64,000 nucleotides of DNA, taken from positions 105,262,551 through 105,326,550 of the forward strand of contig CM046452.1 of NCBI GenBank assembly GCA_025506515.1, given 5' to 3'. The notes below the pieces were generated by a model, which was not told the DNA's origin, did no database searches, and saw only the letters and a list, made by a program, of their open reading frames with translations. The translations under genes and the position numbers were made by a program. This stretch comes from Flaveria trinervia. Its lineage: Eukaryota > Streptophyta > Magnoliopsida > Asterales > Asteraceae. Positions 23,153 through 36,025 of this stretch are shown here, in pieces. The stretch's first letter is position 1. Every line of letters starts with the position of its first letter.

Positions 23153-24715
23153 CATCATTGTCAAATTTTGTCCATCGTTTTGGAACCCATGCGGATTTGG
23201 GGCTTGATGGGCCGGGTTCGTTACAAATCTAACTGTACGATCCATATACCACCGCATGTATTCTTCTGAAGCAACTGTAGAATTTGTGTAGGTTCCATTC
23301 ACAACAGTAGCATGTCGATTATGCCACGCTTGGATATACACAATATGTTTCTGTGCCCAATTACTATTTCTCCCCCCTTTACGTGATATATTGTGAAGTC
23401 GAATATGTTTCTGCTATGAAATTGGTAAACTTCTAGGGATCATTTGAATCATCCCAAATTGCCTCATTACCCTGCTAGCATTGTGTGGCTCAATATATTC
23501 CCACAATATGAGGAATGTATCACTATTCCAACATAAATTACCACTTCTACAAATCTCAGGTAGACAGTGTATAATTTCATCATAAGGCCTCCAGTTAAAC
23601 TAATACAAAAACAAAATTTAAATTGTTAAACTTTTCATGATATACATTTTGTGATTAATAATAATAAAAATAATACCATGTTATTATTTATCGAATGTAA
23701 TGATGATCTATATGCGCTCAAGCAACTCGGAGTGGTTGAAATATAGCTAAGTTTTCCTCCCTGCCATCTTTAAATATAATTCAAAACAAATATCGATTAA
23801 ACAAAATTAATAAATATAATTCAAAAAATAGAGTAAACATGATTGTAACATACCTTGCACCATATGGTAATGCGAATGGTGTATTAGGGTCAAGACTACG
23901 GTCATTAATTGGAGAAAGGGTAGGTAGCCTTTCCCAAGCCCATAATTGTAACAAAAATAATGGTCCACTAACATCAGTAGCTGATATTTTTGTTGCCTTG
24001 CATAGCTGTCTGTACAACCATGCTAAAGTGGCACTCCCCCAACTTAGTTGGCCACACTCCTCTAAATCTTCTACATGTGTTAAAAAATTAACATGGAGCC
24101 AGTTGGAAGATGAATCAGGGAATAAAGTCGCCCCAATCATGTATAATATTATTAATCAAGCACGCTGCTTGCATTGCTCAATAGAGGCATTTGTAGGGAA
24201 ATCTTTTTCTATTTCTTTTAAAATGGCAACCAAGTTTATTTTTAAGCCTTCTATATGATGGGGATCAAGAAAACAACCTGTCAAACGCCCGAACAAATCT
24301 ATTATTGCAGTTTTGTTCATCGCCACATCAGTGCCAGTAATTGCATCACCATCAACTTGCAAACCCCATAAGACTTGAACATCTTGAAGGGTTACCGTGC
24401 ATTCTCCCACAGGTAAATGAAACGTGTGGGTTTCAGGCCGCCATCTCTCCACCAAAGCCGTAATCAAACCACCATCAAGCTTACGATAACCGCAATCAAT
24501 AATACCACCAAAACCCGCCATCCTTATATAAGGCATAACATTACTGGGTATAGGCTTGTGTTTGATGAGTCTCAAAAATTGGTATCCCCCCCTCTAGGAC
24601 GCAAGACACCGGCATCGCTCGTTGGATTTTGAAAATAATGAGCAGCTCTATGCTCACCAACCAAAAATAACAATTCCGTATTCAAAGGACCCGATGTAAC
24701 ACCCCAATTAGCCAT
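22519..24715 (-). pseudogene. Plant mobile domain (MAIN-like) gene carried by the Mutator-like element
   Basis: Proposed exons on the minus strand are 23854-24715, 23677-23767, 23153-23599 and 22519-23100, with GT-AG borders. Exon 1 starts MANWGVTSGPLNTELLF and contains the domain hallmark GGLITALVERWRPETHTFHL...TVTLQDVQVLWGL, then HVEDLEECGQLSWGSATLAW. Exon 3 covers FNWRPYDEIIH and EYMRWYMDRTVRF. Exon 4 is a low-complexity Pro/Asn-rich tail. Plant mobile domains occur in MAIN/MAIL proteins, which act in the nucleus in silencing and meristem maintenance, and in transposons. Breaks: a one-base shift in a run of seven G near 24590, another near 24150, and an in-frame TAG near 23416. The function within the transposon is unknown; a role in countering host silencing is only inference. 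Confidence 0.85.
23110..23150. repeat. (AAT)n microsatellite
   Basis: About 13 uninterrupted AAT/TAA units fill the short intron between exons 3 and 4 of the plant-mobile-domain gene. Confidence 0.9.
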
Positions 24716-24845
24716 TGAATCAAATACGTGGGGTTGTTGCAAAATAAAGAAAGAATATTATGTTGAAAATGTTTGTTTTGTGAAATGAAGTTGTGGGTTT
24801 TGAAAGGAAATAGGGGATTACATAGCACATCGGGTTGTAAAAGAA

Positions 24846-25122
24846 GGGAACCCTAAATTCCCAAGAACTCGTCGGTCCCATTGGCGGGTTCTTGGGTGCT
24901 TTGACCGATGCCAGAACTCGCCGGTGTGAAGGGCGGGTTCTGAAGAAGAAGACAAACACCGTTGGCAGCCTTCGCAGGAGGACTTGGCAGGCTTCGCAGG
25001 CTCGGTTTTCAAGAGGGAGAACCCGCCGGTGCCACCGGCGGGTACCCTTGATGTCGCGAAAATTTTTTTAACCCCCTAAGTTAATATATTTTAAAATTTT
25101 ACCCTATTAATAAAAAAAATTC
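24846..25122 (-). repeat. Right terminal inverted repeat of the Mutator-like element
   Basis: About 277 bases, inverted copy of 19364-19620, with the same three GC-rich internal units and the same AT-rich outer end. A short extra segment near 24950-24990 (CTTCGCAGG repeated) accounts for the greater length. Confidence 0.9.
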
Positions 25123-26173
25123 AAAAATGTCAATATTCAAGATAATTAATTCGATAATACTATTCCGTACAACCTGTTTATGTATAAATTAAATATGATC
25201 CTAAGATAAGGTTATTGATATGAAGTTATTAAAAGAAGGGAAGATAATAAAGTAGTGACCGGCTTATTTTGACAAATTAACATTTGAAGTTAATTAAATG
25301 TAAGATATATGTGATTAGATCTTATTTTATTTTAGTTTTTTAAGTTTAAAAAGCAATAAAGTTGATCCAAAGATTTGTTTAAACATGACACAAAAGATCC
25401 TTGACATAATGAATGTTAACCTTTTCCATTAGATGTTTTAAAATGACTAGAATAATCTAGTTTAAAACAAAATAAGTACAACGTCAACCAATTTTGACCC
25501 ACCACCAAATCCACGATGCAGGTTTCGATCTGGTCCTGGGACGAGCGGTGTTGCGGTGTGTGGTATGGTGGTTGCTGACTAAGTTAATATAGGTTGTGGC
25601 ATTAAGGGGACGATTATTGAGATCGATGGAGGGATGACGGGCGGTGGTCGGTTATGGTCTTTGAGTCAACAACCAGCTGTGGGTTGTGAGACAAGCAGTG
25701 TTGGTGAACTAGGCGACAGTGATGGGGGAGATGTTGTTGGTGAGGAGGTGATGGTGGTCTGGCGGCTCATCGATTGTCAATGAAGGTTCTAAATTGGTGT
25801 GGTGATGAGCTAGTGGTGTGTGGTGGTTATGTTAGTTGTGTACACAAAAGAAAATATTAATTTAATTAATATATTTTTTTCTTAATTAAATATGTTTTAT
25901 ATCCCATATGTAAATTCAGTTAAATTAAAAATTATTAATATTTTAATTATCAGGAGTATTTTGGTTATTTTATTAATGGAACAAGATAAACAATTATTCA
26001 TGACGGAGATGATTTGTGTTGTGTTTTTATTAATATTTGTCTAACTTTGTAATTTTTAAAATTAAAGACTTAAGATGAAAATCAAACACAAGCACGATGA
26101 CTTTTCATGTAAGTAACTCTAACATTTGAATTGGTTACCAATTATCACCGGTCCAAACAGATTTATAACATAT

Positions 26174-26260
26174 AATAAAAGAAGATTTTTTTAGACACGT
26201 GTTATCATTCTAGCATATCAAAAAAATTATTTTATCGCATCTCTCTCATAATAAATACAA
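26174..26260 (+). repeat. Possible Helitron-like or other AT-rich transposon terminus
   Basis: ATAATAAAAGAAGATTTTTT followed by AGACACGTGTTATC resembles, in inverse orientation, the pieces near 29880-29955 (TGTGTGTCAAAATTTT...TTTATTAGTATAGATA). The latter reads TCTATACTAATAAAG on the minus strand, a form known for plant Helitron 5' ends. The family assignment is tentative. Confidence 0.3.
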
Positions 26261-26814
26261 AAATTATAAAAACAATCAATCTGACTTACTTTTTCTGTTA
26301 AAATATGTTAAAACAATTATATTTATATTTGTGTCCCTCTCCTATAAATGATAACTATGTTAAATAAGTAAACTAAACTATTAAACATCTAAAATATAAA
26401 TATTATTATTTAAATAAATTATTAATACATACTAAATTATATGATTTTAGACATATTTTATATTTAAATATAGAGTAATAATTTTTAATTTTATCTGTTA
26501 TAACTTAAAATATTTTTTATATTTTTTATTTCACCTATGACTAATAACATCTAAAAAATATAATATTCATAAAATTTATAGTTTTGATATGTTTTATTTA
26601 TTTTACCTATGTAATACATGAGCTTTAACCTATTAAGATGATGTACTCAAATCAATTAGAAATGAAAATATCTTAAGTATGAGTCTCATTTAAAGTAAAA
26701 ACGTTTTTAGTTGAGGTAAGAAGTTTTTTCGGTTATAAGATTTCATACCGAGAGTGTTGATGTGTTGCCAAATTCGAGCCAATTAAAATAACAATTCGTA
26801 TAAGCAATGTTTTC

Positions 26815-27560
26815 ATGCTCGGATCGGACCGGCCGGTTGTCGGCGGTCCGATCCACCTCGGTTCGTTTTGTAACTCAAAAACCGGCCGGTCGGAAGCGAT
26901 TTGGCGATCGGACCGGGATTTAGTGAACCGGTTGGCTCGGATCTGAACGGAAAATGTCAGATATGTTGCAACAACACTGGATTTGTTTGAGTAATGGTGG
27001 AGGTCGAAATTGCTGCAACAATGGTGGACAATAGAGCAGCAACGATGGTGAATATCGAAGCTGCAACACCGGGGCGAATGGTCTTTCTTGCTCGAATGAG
27101 ATGGTGAAAGAGATGATGGAAAAGATGATGTCTGATTGTATTTTTTGCTTGAAGGTGATGATGTCCTGTACTATTTTTTGCTTGAAAAGATGGTGAGAGA
27201 GATGGTAATGTAAATGACGGTGGGGAAGATGATATGGGAAGAGTAAAGTTAAAAAGTACTCAAATATTACTGGAAAAATGATAAAGAATTAAAGATAAGT
27301 TTGGGAAGTTGTAAATATAATAACAATAAATTTACTCAGCTTATATATACTTATTTTTTAGTTTAAAAGTGTTTGGCTTTGTAAACAAATAGTTCAAATT
27401 TATGTATTTTTATTTAATTTACTAGACCAGTGATATATTTTTAAAACTTAATTTTTATATCTTTAAAAATGTTAAGGTTAGTTATGCATTTGTCCGGTTC
27501 ATAATCCGGTTCGAACGGTCCGACCAGTAAACCAGTAAGACGTCCGATTCGACGTTCGAT
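26815..27560. repeat. CCGG-rich block, possible terminal parts of an unclassified element
   Basis: Two GC-rich patches in an AT-rich context (26818-26950 and 27490-27565) share variants of CGGACCGG, CCGGTTC and GATCCGGT, and the second reads partly as the inverse of the first. They bracket about 550 bases of AT/GA-rich sequence with ATGGTG repeats. A similar AACCGGTT patch occurs at 41935-42130. No target duplication could be fixed. Confidence 0.35.
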
Positions 27561-27794
27561 CCGGTATACAAAATAAGTTTCAAAAATAGCCATACCAGCC
27601 GTTGACTTTTAGCCTGACACGTGGCGCAGCAGCTGTCCTTGTCCACCCATGGACAACTCAATGTTTCCCCCTCCATCGTTTTTCTCTTACAATACCAAAT
27701 TCATCTTTCAATTTTAAATTTCATTTATACAAACAATGAATATTCACTTTTATGCTTTATTATGCTATCGTTATAGAACTCCGTGTATAACATG

Positions 27795-27795
<1 letters not shown>

Positions 27796-27831
<36 letters not shown>

Positions 27832-27834
27832 TAT

Positions 27835-27894
<60 letters not shown>

Positions 27895-27895
27895 G
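27796..27895. repeat. (AT)n microsatellite
   Basis: About 100 bases of TA dinucleotides with a few interruptions. It lies just past the point where the similarity to the copy B flank fades. Confidence 0.9.
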
Positions 27896-27899
27896 TTAA

Positions 27900-30800
27900 G
27901 GTTAATATTCAGTATATTATACGGATTGGATATATAAAATGTTAAATAGTTATTAATAAAAATTAATAAATTAATAAATTATAAAATGATCTTTTAATAT
28001 AATATTAGGTTAGTTCATGTTTAATACACGGATTAAACAAATAAAATATTAAATACTTATTAATAAAAATTTATGGATTATAAAATAATGATTGAAAATA
28101 AAATATTATTATAAGTATGTATAAATAACTACTTTAAGTAAATAAACAATAATGTATTTTTTAACTTTTATTTTATAAAAAAATTGTGATTTTCAAATAT
28201 ATTGTTTTAAGAAAAATGATTTTTTTAAGAAAATTTTGTTGTATTCTGTATTTTATAAAAACTTTCTTTTAAAAATGTGCGTTTTTAATATTAAATAGGT
28301 TTTTAATTTATTAAATTATATATTTTTAATTTAAAAATGGTATGAGTAATATTATTGGTATTCAACATTATTATTAATAATATAGAAAAATTAGAAAGTA
28401 AGTATAATAAGATCTATAATCGTTTCACGCTTATTTTAGTATTTTATAGATAGATAGATCATTAAATAAATGGAATAAAATTTAATATAAAATATACATG
28501 TCAAATAAACATGAATAGTTACAGTATAATATTTTAATATAAAATATAATTAAAATTATATATAGGTAATAGTTCAAGAAATAAAACAATTATAACACTC
28601 TCTTATGTAAATAGTTTCATTTTTAACATTCATTTTAAGATTTTTATAAAAAATATTTTTTTATAAAAATCTTGTTTTTAAAAAAATATGATTTCTAATC
28701 CTTTTGGTTATTTTAATAAGTCTGTTTTAAAATATTTCACCAATTTATAATTTTGAATAAAAACAAAATTATTTTAAAGTATTTTGTTTATAAAATGTTT
28801 AATGTTTTAGAAAATTTCATATTATATAAAACTTTAGTTATTATTATTTAGATCTTAACTAAAAGATGTTATTTTAATTTTCTTCGTAAATTCTATTCTA
28901 AAAAAAGATTGTTTGATTTTTTTAAAAATATATAAGAGAGGGAAATATAGCAATTAATAAAAGAGAGAAATTTGTATGAGTTTTTAAATTACTATAACAT
29001 CATTTTGGAGGAAATTGATGTGTGAATGTCTAGAAAAAAGACATGTGACAAAAACATGGCTTAAGATAATGACAAGTGACAAAAGAAACCTTGTTTTATT
29101 AGAGGTTATATATACGATTGACATTACGTACTAGTGATAAATGAACGATATCATTTTAAAACTTTTTTTTCTGTTTTTTCAAAAAAAGTTGGTTTTTAAA
29201 CAAATTGTTTCAAAACAAACCGTTTTTAAAAAATTGTCATTTTTAATCATTTATATATTATTAACTTTGAAATTTAATTACTTTTGTTTCATAAGAATTT
29301 TATTTTTAAGAGCCACAAGCTTTAATATATATTGTAGTTTTTAAATGATTGGTATTTTTTGAAAAAAATCTTATTTTATAAAATAATTAATTATAAAAAT
29401 AATTATTTTTTACGAGTTACATTTGTATAAATATCTCTTTTTAATTATATCATTTGTAATATGAAAAGAATTAAATAATATCATTTGTAGTTAATTTAAT
29501 ATTTATTAGGAGAGAGATGCGGGAAAATAAAAATTAATAACTTTTTAATTGTGACAAGTGACATATAAAATTTTTTTTATTAGTATTGATAGATTAAATC
29601 AATAGCTACTAATTAATATTTATAAATTATAAAAAATATTGCTTGAAATAAAGTACGATTAAAATTATGTATAACTAACTATCTCAAGTAATAAAAGATA
29701 ACAAATATTTATTTTAATTTAAAAAAATTGGTTAAACATTTTGTTTGTTAAAGATGTTTGTTATAAAAATTACACCTTTTTTAAAAAAAGAAACATGTTT
29801 TTTTATTAAGTATTTGTCTAACAATCTGAAAAGGATATATAATACCATTAGCATTTAATATTATTATTAAGACTTGCTATGATAATGACACATGTTAAAA
29901 TAGTTGTGATAAGATTATGTGTGTCAAAATTTTATTTTTTCTTTATTAGTATAGATACGTTTTATGACTTTTGAAATATTTTTTAAAAAATGTTTCTTTT
30001 ATGGAAAAATATTTTAACTCTACGAAAATATAAAACATGTATTTACTTTTTAAGCGTATCATCTTTTCGTTTGAACGGCAAACATATACTACTCTTAAAT
30101 TACTTCATATTACATCATTGTCTGAGTTTGAACCTAAAACATCCTCTTCAAGAAACAAAACCTTTACCAAATGGGTTAGCTTCACTTTGACATAAGCGTA
30201 TCATATGACTTTGGGCCGGAACCATTTTGGTTTTATAACTCCTGGTTTTAAAGCTCCGGATTCCGGAATAAACAAAGTTATATCTGTTGTTGGAAAGATG
30301 ATCGAACTTGAGTCTCATGTTACTAATAAAACAAGGAAATGTTTTGTAGAAAACACTCAAATAACAAGTTATTTAAAATGCTAATGAGATATAAGATAAT
30401 GTTTAATAGTATATAGTTTTTTTAAAATACATAAATATATATTAATATGTAAAAAATTAAAAATTTTGAGTCCCTAAGAAGATCGAGCCCTGGGTGGTCA
30501 CCCACCCCGGTCTCCCTAGGGGCCGCTCCAGCACCAAAGATGGGATCCATTGAATGGAAAGTTAGTTCAATCTATTGTTTTGGTTTGTTTACATTAATGG
30601 TTCTTAGCTTAAGTGATTGAGGTAAAATACTTAAAAATTCATTAAAATAGAAAAAGATCTTGGGCTAAAGTTTTACCTTTGATGATCTCAGGTTGGATCA
30701 GAAAATTTTCTCTCATATATAATGAGTTTTATTTTGAGGATGGTCTTGAGTTGATTACTAGAGTAATAAAGATGATCGAATGGGTCAGTGATCCGTAAAT

Positions 30801-33287
30801 GATCCAATTAGTCGTTACAAAATTGTTTTAATTACAAGTCGGGTGGTGTGAAAGGCAATAAACGAACTCTTCGACCTTCTCCAACAAGCAAGTCTCGGAC
30901 TCTTGGTGGCCAGATTAGTTGAAGAGGTTCAAACATGTGGTTTTATTTGGGTCAATAATCAATAATCAGGCAAAATTTCATTCCGTCATTGACAATTCAC
31001 ATATGTTTTGAAGAAAAACTTGAGTTAATTTTGATTTTTGATTTTTATAAAAATATTACATAGGATTAAAATATCTTATGAAAGTTAAATGATTTTAAAA
31101 AATAATAATCAGAAAACTTAGTTACTATTCTTATATATTATAAAATGTTGTTTAATGAAGCGTGACTGATTATGCTCATATTTATAATATTTTATTTATT
31201 ATTATATGGTCCAAATACCTAAACATTATTTCATTAGTTTTTTTTTCATTTTTAAAATCTAATAAAGATAATCGAACAATATGATGTATGCAAACAACAA
31301 ATTACGTTAATAAACTAATCCATGACATATTCAGTGACGTTTCTAGTTTTGTTCTTAATAATTTAAAGGTCTACATGATAAATCATCAAAATGATATCAA
31401 TGGTCTTAGTCTTTTTAACTAAAACAAAGTGAGAGTCCCATTCTTGAAATGTAACACTTGTTAACTTTTTTTCTTTAACTAAATAAGTACGGAAGATCTA
31501 TTTTCTTTAATAAAAACTCTAGTTGTAATAATCATAAGTATGGTGTTGTTCTTCGCGTACGATAATAAGGTGCTAATTAGTAGAAGCTGACTTGACAAGT
31601 TTTGTATAGTATCATTAAGATCCAAAAGGTCAGTTGCTTTAGTTGATCATTCGTCTTTCTTATGACCAAGGTTTATTATTGGTCATATTTTGTCATGTAA
31701 AGCGTCACTTAATTAATTTAGAATATTAGACTTTGAATTAAACAAAATCTAAAACATTATATTTATATTCGGCCCATATCAACATAATTTTTGCCCGAAC
31801 AATAAGGTTCCAATTGAAATGGATTGCTCACGAGCATGCAACATGTTTGCGAACTTCGTTACGTGCGTTGCGAGTGTTACATTAACGTGGTAAAGTGTAT
31901 AAAAACATATAAATTAGCTAATGGCGGATCAGTTCTATAGCTTGAAACTTAAATAAAAAAGAAGATTATGCTCACATATAGTAGTATAAACAAGACCGAC
32001 ATTAAAACAATAAATTCGTTAAAGAAGTTAGTAACAAAGAAAATAACATAATTTAAGAAAACAAAATAAAAGGTAAGCAAAAATATAAAAAAGTCTGATA
32101 TAAAAAAATAAAGTAAAAAAACCTGAAAAACAAAGAAATGTCGGTCGTAACCATCGAATCCACCGGCTACAAATGTAAGAGATCTAATCAAACCCACTTC
32201 GTCGAAGACCGAAGGCATCAAACTCGCGATTAGAAAAGGCCCTATTTCTAATATAATTTCGTTTTTAACCAAATTTATACATGATGTTAGAAAAGAAAAG
32301 TTAAAGACAATCATAAATTCATTTTTTTAATCTTTTTTTTTGAAGTTGACAAACGCAAGTTGTTTAAAAAAATCAAATTAATTTAAAGTAATTGTTAATA
32401 AACGTATACAGTATATGGTACCGTTGGCAAATTTGATAGTTTAAAAATATGAGACTTAGAACTTGAAATATGAGAAAACAAAAGAAATATAAAGTATTAT
32501 ATGTCACCGACCTTATTATATAGTAAATACTAAGTACATCATCTATTGCTTAATTTCTCTATTATTTTATATTATAAAATATTAAATTAATTAAGGATGA
32601 TAGGGTATCATATACAACATACAAGAAAATTATAATATACACAAAAATAATTTGTTTTTTGCATTCCAGATCCAACTAAACAAATATAATAACCATGTGG
32701 CTACATAAAATTTGGATTATAAATATTACTTCTAGAGTCCACGAAAACTACCTCTGATTGAAAACAAGAACAATATCTATAATATGTAATCATCCAACTT
32801 GACTAGCATTAAATTAAGTTGAATATCGGGATATGGTTTGTACTCTACGTACGGTCTAATACGCAATAGATTACAAGAAAAAAATTGTTAATGATATCTT
32901 GATTTAGTGGTTCAAAGGAGATATGTGAGATTTTGTTTTTTTGGAGATCCATGGTTCAAATCATGGTAGTGTTGAATGATTACTAACTGTTATTAACTTA
33001 TAACAACTAACCAGACGTTCAAAGAAAAAATAATCAAACTCATCAAACGGGTTTAATAAAATAATATAAATGTTAATTAGCATAAAATATGTTTAGTGTT
33101 TCACGAAAAAAAAAAGAAAGAAAGAAAATTCTAAATGTCCAAAATTTCCCACAAAAGTTGTCTCTTCAGTACAGTCACCCGCATTTTTAAGGTAGGTGCA
33201 TATCTTTTCAGTATAGTCATCCAACTCTTCGGTACAAGTGCCCCCCTCTTTAGTACAAGTGTACAAGTGTCCACCCGTATAGTATAA
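27900..33287. other. AT-rich intergenic sequence with decayed repeats
   Basis: No host gene is recognised. Related AT-rich segments recur: TTATTAATAAAAATT-type stretches near 27945, 28060 and 29605, and TTTATTAGTAT-type ends near 29580 and 29945. A GC-rich island lies at 30480-30535 (CCCTGGGTGGTCACCCACCC). A minus-strand open frame of 121 codons at 31949-32314 and one of 70 codons at 30148-30360 have no recognisable domain. They may be transposon or captured-gene relics. Confidence 0.5.
32905..33025 (+). repeat. tRNA-derived SINE-like repeat, family B copy
   Basis: TAGTGGTTCAAAGGAG (A-box-like) and CATGGTTCAAATCATGG (B-box-like) are followed by a body with TTATTAACTTATAACAACTAA and an A-rich tail. 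A second copy in the opposite orientation lies at 49160-49315. Confidence 0.55.
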
Positions 33288-33964
33288 GGGCTGTGATATA
33301 TAAACATCATGTCACGTGTTATGCGGACATCTTTTAAAATCTTTTCACGGCTCGTAAAGATCCTTACGGGTCATTGGTTTGTAAAATATCAAATCGTGAA
33401 TTTATAAAATGTACGGCCCGTATTAATCGTTACGACCCGTAATGACTTAAATTTACGGGACCGTAACAAAGCTTATGACCTTAAGTAAAAGTTATGATTT
33501 TTAAAAATTTTTGTTTTAATTTTTAATTTTTTTAATATTTTAAAATAATTAGGTTATAGTACCTTTTAGTTTAATATAAGTTAATTTATAAAATTTGTCA
33601 ATAAGTATTTTCTAAAAGCAAAAAAAAGATAAATAATTTGAATTTACTTAAAAAATATATATAAAAGTAAAAAATTAAACTTAAAATTATGTATGAGGTA
33701 TGTTATTAAGACACAGAGTTTGTTTTATTCTCTCTATATCTTTTTATACATACATATAGATACATTGATAGAGATAAAAATAATAGGGTGTCTCAATAAC
33801 ATAAATAGGTGTTTGTATAACTCAACACTTATTTTTATAGCCTAATTAAATTTAAAATATATAACATGTCCATATTGAGATATTTTATTTTTTTTATATG
33901 AATATACTATATATACATATATTAGTTATTGATATATTCTTTTTTTCTCTCTTTACACACACAG

Positions 33965-34014
<50 letters not shown>

Positions 34015-34508
34015 GATAGAGAGAGAGAGAGAGAACGAGGAAGAATAATGTTATAATAACACAAATTACTAATGTTTTTTTATAATTCACTTACAAACAT
34101 TCATATAATTAAAGACTACACTTACAAATTTATAAAGAACGAAATATGAATGCTCTAACTAAAAAGTTTATTTATATATAAATACGTGTTTTATAAAAGT
34201 GAAAAACAAACCTAAAAATTATTATTAACTAATAAATCATAAATGAATGAAAAATGTTAAAAATACCATAAAAAATCAGAATTTTACTTACGATCATAAG
34301 ACTCATTACGACACTGTCATTACGGGTCGTAATGGACAATACGGGCCGTAAAAATCATGAGATTACGAGCCTTAATGGATAATACGGGCCGTAAAAATTA
34401 ATGGATTGACTGATTTAATATTTACAGACCAATACGGTTCGTAAAGGCTCTTACAGGCCATATCGAGGGCGTCCAGATATCACTCTAGGTGTATCTATAA
34501 CAGATCCC
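33288..34508. mobile_element. Non-autonomous Mutator-like element with long inverted repeats
   Basis: 1221 bp flanked by a perfect 9-bp duplication, ATAGTATAA (33279-33287 and 34509-34517). Terminal inverted repeats of roughly 220 bases begin GGGCTGTGATATA on the left and GGGATCTGTTATAGATA on the right (read inward). They share blocks such as TACGGCCCGTATT and TTACGACCCGTAATGAC. The interior is AT-rich with no open frame. By its target-site length and long repeats it belongs to the Mutator superfamily and would depend on a transposase from elsewhere. It is unrelated in sequence to the 19364-25122 element. Confidence 0.85.
33966..34035. repeat. (AT)n(GA)n compound microsatellite
   Basis: About 50 bases of AT repeats followed by GATAGA and GA repeats, inside the non-autonomous Mutator-like element. 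Confidence 0.85.
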
Positions 34509-35924
34509 ATAGTATAATTGTTGGAGTTTTTCCCACAATGATATAGATAAAAATCTTATTATTAAAATGATGTAATTTGAAAATTATTTATAAAATAGTG
34601 CTTTTTACATTATTTTCTCTCTCCTGTATAATAAATTATCATAAATGCTTTTAATGATTTGTTTAAACTTTTAGAAATGTTGTTAAAATAGAAATTTTAT
34701 ATAGTTTTCCAAAAATGTTATTTATCTCTTAAAAAGTGTTATATAAAAATATTTTTTTGATATTTAAACATTCTATTTAATATATATTTTAAACTTTTTA
34801 ACTATAATGGATTAGATTGATTGAAGATAATTTTTTGTTTTCCGTAAGCTTTCAAATGAAAATATATTTTTACAGCTTTTTTTATATTGTTTAATCGTAC
34901 TAAGTGTTAAATATTTCTAAAAAATGCATCTCTCTCAAAACAAAGTTTTAACTATATATATCATGATAAAGAAAATTATTATTGTGTTCTTTGTATATAT
35001 ATACTTTTACATTCTTAAAAATATAAAGACACAATTAGTTTTTTATAATTCATATATATTTTATAGTAATGTGTTAATTCTTTCATTACCGACAAAATGA
35101 AAATGTTTTTTTATAATTTCAATGAAAAACTTAATAAAATTTAGTTTTTACTTTTAAATGAAAATTTTATAAGAAGATAACCATCCATTTAAATATACTT
35201 TAGATAGTATGTTACTATTATAATTATATTAGATTTAATTCAAACTAAAAAGACAATACACAATAATAATATTTGTTTCGTAAAAGGAAATAAAAGACTT
35301 ACTGATTTAATATCAAAACTAAATATTTTAAAAGAAAATTTTATAAAGTTTTCAATTTTTTTTTCTGAACAGCTAAAAACAATCATATTTAAATAAATAT
35401 TTTAAAATTATAAATTAAAAATTGAAAAAATATTTAATAAGTCTTGTAAAAATATCCAATAAAAATAAAAGAAAGAATTTTTTGTAAAAATACATTAGTT
35501 TGATAAATAGTTTTTAAACTACACTTTTTTGATAAATAAAATTTCAACTACACCATTTTAGTTAAAAACTCATAATTGTTGGACTCTTCAATACAAGTGT
35601 CTGTTTGTACTCTATTGTCATCTGCCTCTTCTGTACATATTTTTGTCTCAATTGTAACATGTATATTTTCTAATGGTTCAAAGAAGAGGTGTTTGACTGT
35701 GTTCGAGGCGTAGCCATTACCGAGGGGAAATTTTAATAGATGACTTGATGAAGGGACATTTTGAAGGAAATTTGTTGTAAAAGCGATTTTGGAAAATTTC
35801 CAAATAAAAACTAAAACTAGGATAATATTTGAAGCCTCAAATCCACTTCTATTAGTTCTGTACGATTCTAACATTACAAATAACTTTTGATTTTTATTTC
35901 TCTACATATAAATTATTTTATTTT

Positions 35925-36025
35925 GAACGATAAATGTTTAACCCTGCTTCGAAAGTGTTACTTAAACCTATGATCTCATAATATTTACAAATCATAAGTA
36001 TTTCAAATTAACCAGTTTGTAAGTG
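35925..36025 (-). repeat. SINE family A, internally deleted copy
   Basis: On the minus strand it has the head CAAACTGGTTAATTTGAAAT, the middle ATAGGTTTAAGT and the tail TCGAAGCAGGGTTAAACATTT. The central body present in the full copies is missing. Confidence 0.5.

Larger units (their letters stand above)
19364..25122. mobile_element. Mutator-like element with transposase and plant-mobile-domain gene
   Basis: 5759 bp bounded by a perfect 9-bp target duplication, AAAAATGTC (19355-19363 and 25123-25131), the Mutator superfamily signature. Long terminal inverted repeats begin GAATTTTTTTTATTAATAGG. Inside are a plus-strand MULE transposase (19749-22318) and a minus-strand gene with a plant mobile domain (22519-24715), convergent and about 200 bases apart. 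It lies about 90 bases upstream of the TATA-like box of BOR copy A. The matching site in copy B (49079-49091) is empty. Confidence 0.95.
25132..27785. other. Flank of BOR copy A, part of the duplication, with inserted sequence
   Basis: 25132-25285 and 27575-27785 match the flank of copy B around 60790-61150. Shared blocks are GCTTATTTTGACAAATTAAC at about 25262 and 60818, and TGGCGCAGCAGCTGT at about 27622 and 60910. The 2.3 kb between (25286-27574) has no counterpart in copy B and is probably one or more insertions. No intact gene is seen. A G-rich, TGGTGG-containing stretch at 25520-25840 has no open frame. Confidence 0.6.

Noticed and set aside
35548..35874. 108-codon minus-strand open frame as a host gene
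   Set aside because: No recognisable domain, no splice or promoter context, no paralogue in the window; kept only as a note in the intergenic entry.
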